From Erythrobacter litoralis HTCC2594 (GTDB taxonomy: Bacteria; Pseudomonadota; Alphaproteobacteria; Sphingomonadales; Sphingomonadaceae), in the NCBI RefSeq assembly GCF_000013005.1, contig NC_007722.1:687501-751500 (forward strand): 64,000 bases of DNA. Direction: 5' to 3'. Positions 62,462 to 64,000 of this stretch are shown piece by piece. A model generated the notes under the pieces. It was not told where the DNA came from, did not search any database, and worked only from the letters and a program-made list of their open reading frames with translations. How positions within the stretch are numbered: the first letter of the stretch is position 1; each line of letters begins with the position of its first letter. The translations under genes were made by a program, and so were the position numbers.

Positions 62462-64000
62462 CTAGCGAGCGGCTTTCTGCGCCTCGACCATTTGCGCGAC
62501 ATCGGCAAGCAGGGCCCTGGCATCGAAGACGATCCCGTCCTTGATCGTCCAGCGCACCCCGCCGACCGTCTCGAGCTGGTTGGTCTCGCGGTTCAGGCGG
62601 CGATGGCCTGTGCCGTAAAGCACTTTGAGGTTTTCCAGCGGGTTGCCGTCCACAATCGCCAAGTCCGCCAGCATGCCTTCGCGGATCATGCCGAAGGGTG
62701 GCGCACTGCCTTTCGGATCATAGATTTCGCGTGCGCCATTGATGGTGGCGGCCTGGATCACTTCCATCGGCGTCAGCCCCGCTTCGCGCAGCATTTCCAG
62801 TTCGGCGACATAGGCGAAACCCCAGGTCTGGTAGATATAGCCCGGGTCCGACCCGGCAGTTACGCGGCCACCCTTGTTCTTGAAATCGCGGGTGAGGGCG
62901 AACCACTTGGCGTAGAAGCGCTTCCAGGCCGCTTCGTCCTCGCTGGTCCAGTCATGGTAGTAACTGCCGTGATTGGTCAGGCTCGGCTCGTAGAAGTTCA
63001 TAAGCGAGGGCAGGGTGTAGCGCTCGTGCCATTCCAGCGTTCGTGCGCGCATCACATCACGGCTGGCGGCATAGATGTTGAAAGTGGGGCTGAGAGTGAC
63101 GCCATTCTCGACGAGGAAGTCGATATATTCGTCCCACTTCTCGCTGCCCGGCTCGACCGCCTGCGCTTCCAGCCGCGCGACCCACGCGAAACGCGATTGC
63201 TCGTCGAGGTAGTTGTAGTCCGCCGGGTAATCCGGCGTCGAACGGTCATCGAGGAGACTTTCCATATGTCCGTAGAAATGGGTTATGCCGTCCAAGCCCA
63301 GTTCCACCGCCTTGCGGGCATTGACTTGCGCCACGCCGCGCTGGCCGAGATGGGCGACCGTGCCCAGGCCCTGCTGTTCGGCCTCGTCGAGGATTGCGGC
63401 GAGAGTTGCCGGGTCTTCGCTGTTGAAGAACTTGATCCCGTCATAGCCCTGAGCCTTCGCCCAGCGCGTCCAGGCGCGGCCTTGCGCGGGGGTCTGCACA
63501 GCTCCGCTGGTCCAGGAGCCGCCGGGGACCGTGTAGGCGAACAGGCGCGGCGCGGTGATGGTATTCGCGGCGCTGCGGCGCTTCTGGTCGAGCGAGGGAT
63601 CGTCGGGCCCGAAGCCGAAGCCCACGCCGCGTACGCTGGTCACGCCATGGGCGAGCCATAGTTTGAAGCCGTAGGAGGGCTGCGGGGCCTTGTCCGGGTC
63701 GCCATTATGGCCATGCACGTCGACCATGCCCGGCATCACAAACATGCCGGTGGCATCGATGGTGCGATCCGCAGAGAGATTGGCGCCCCCGCGCGCGATC
63801 CGCGCGATCCGGTTGCCCTCGACGAGGATGTCGACCGGGCCTTCGGGCGGTGCGCCGCTGCCGTCTATCATGGTCGCGCCTTTGATCAGCAGCGAGCCAT
63901 ACGGCCCCTGTCCCTCGCCCACCGGGCGATCCGGCACGCGCTCCATGCCCTGGGCAAACGCCGGAGCGGCCAGCGCGGCCAGCATGGCGAGACAGATCGA
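62462..64000 (-). CDS. Amidohydrolase family protein, 5' end outside window
   Basis: At least 512 residues. Metal-dependent hydrolase: VMPGMVDVHGHNGDPDKAP has the HxH (here His-Gly-His) metal ligands, GLGTVAHLGQRG and GITHFYGH the later His, AGSDPGYI the Asp. Upstream of MLAALAAPAFAQG the frame stays open to the edge (SICLA), reading as a signal peptide, so the true start is further right. Imidazolonepropionase/prolidase-like, substrate unknown; periplasmic. Confidence 0.87.
   Translation of the reverse strand, partial: SICLAMLAALAAPAFAQGMERVPDRPVGEGQGPYGSLLIKGATMIDGSGAPPEGPVDILVEGNRIARIARGGANLSADRTIDATGMFVMPGMVDVHGHNGDPDKAPQPSYGFKLWLAHGVTSVRGVGFGFGPDDPSLDQKRRSAANTITAPRLFAYTVPGGSWTSGAVQTPAQGRAWTRWAKAQGYDGIKFFNSEDPATLAAILDEAEQQGLGTVAHLGQRGVAQVNARKAVELGLDGITHFYGHMESLLDDRSTPDYPADYNYLDEQSRFAWVARLEAQAVEPGSEKWDEYIDFLVENGVTLSPTFNIYAASRDVMRARTLEWHERYTLPSLMNFYEPSLTNHGSYYHDWTSEDEAAWKRFYAKWFALTRDFKNKGGRVTAGSDPGYIYQTWGFAYVAELEMLREAGLTPMEVIQAATINGAREIYDPKGSAPPFGMIREGMLADLAIVDGNPLENLKVLYGTGHRRLNRETNQLETVGGVRWTIKDGIVFDARALLADVAQMVEAQKAAR

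Overview
The window is about 64 kb of GC-rich (roughly 63% by sampling single lines), densely packed chromosome from an alphaproteobacterium, most likely order Sphingomonadales, family Erythrobacteraceae (Erythrobacter or a close relative). The support is a GcrA cell-cycle regulator, a DUF1476 F1-ATPase inhibitor homologue, adjacent crtW and crtZ carotenoid genes, the rimP-nusA-ylxR-infB-rbfA and truB-rpsO-pnp blocks, a large TonB-dependent receptor, and palindromic repeats of the alphaproteobacterial type. Genus is inference; no 16S gene is present.

Layout. 1-5.1 kb: end of ppk1, ppx, and a TonB receptor broken by one in-frame stop. 5.1-8.0 kb: a YhhQ-type transporter, tRNA-Arg(UCU) with a duplicated 3' end, a Nudix hydrolase, a possible sigma-54 promoter with no gene behind it, and grxD-bolA-DUF1476. 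8.1-11.3 kb: the leucine operon leuC - small membrane gene - leuD - quinone oxidoreductase. 11.4-14.2 kb: thioesterase, crtW-crtZ, Pmp3-like, DUF454, sufE. 14.2-19.8 kb: a phage-shock (psp) operon read leftward from a consensus sigma-54 promoter, with pspF divergent; eight small membrane/coiled-coil proteins resembling PspB follow pspA-pspB-pspC. 19.8-21.1 kb: a MazEF-type toxin-antitoxin pair and a SRAP protein.

21.3-28.7 kb: the translation/transcription operon rimP-nusA-ylxR-infB, then a low-GC gene of unknown function, a thioesterase, DUF1697 and rbfA. 28.7-41.5 kb separates rbfA from truB: enoyl-CoA hydratase, haloalkane dehalogenase, YceI, an AbgT transporter, tdk, an M50 protease, and a leftward operon alpha-galactosidase - glpD - galT - galK whose junctions are tightly packed, with a divergent sodium:sugar symporter. 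The alpha-galactosidase/glpD pairing suggests use of a galactosyl-glycerol compound (inference). 41.5-45.4 kb: truB (with a palindromic repeat inserted in frame), rpsO and pnp.

45.5-64 kb: a spermidine-synthase-like protein, DUF481, DUF1993, gcrA, an ABC-2 permease, hspQ, tRNA-Ser(CGA), gdhA, a DCC protein, a second SSS symporter, an orphan lasso-B2-type protein, tRNA-Pro(GGG), yajC-secD-secF, a GT4 glycosyltransferase coupled to an XRE regulator, DUF6456, a uracil-DNA-glycosylase-family protein, uup, and an amidohydrolase that runs off the right edge.

Genes are tightly packed and many are translationally coupled (ATGA, GTGA, TTGA or TGATG junctions), which settles several start codons. No gene-free stretch exceeds 300 bases; the longest, 6826-7110 and 52039-52297, are described below. 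I see no CRISPR array, intact insertion sequence or prophage.
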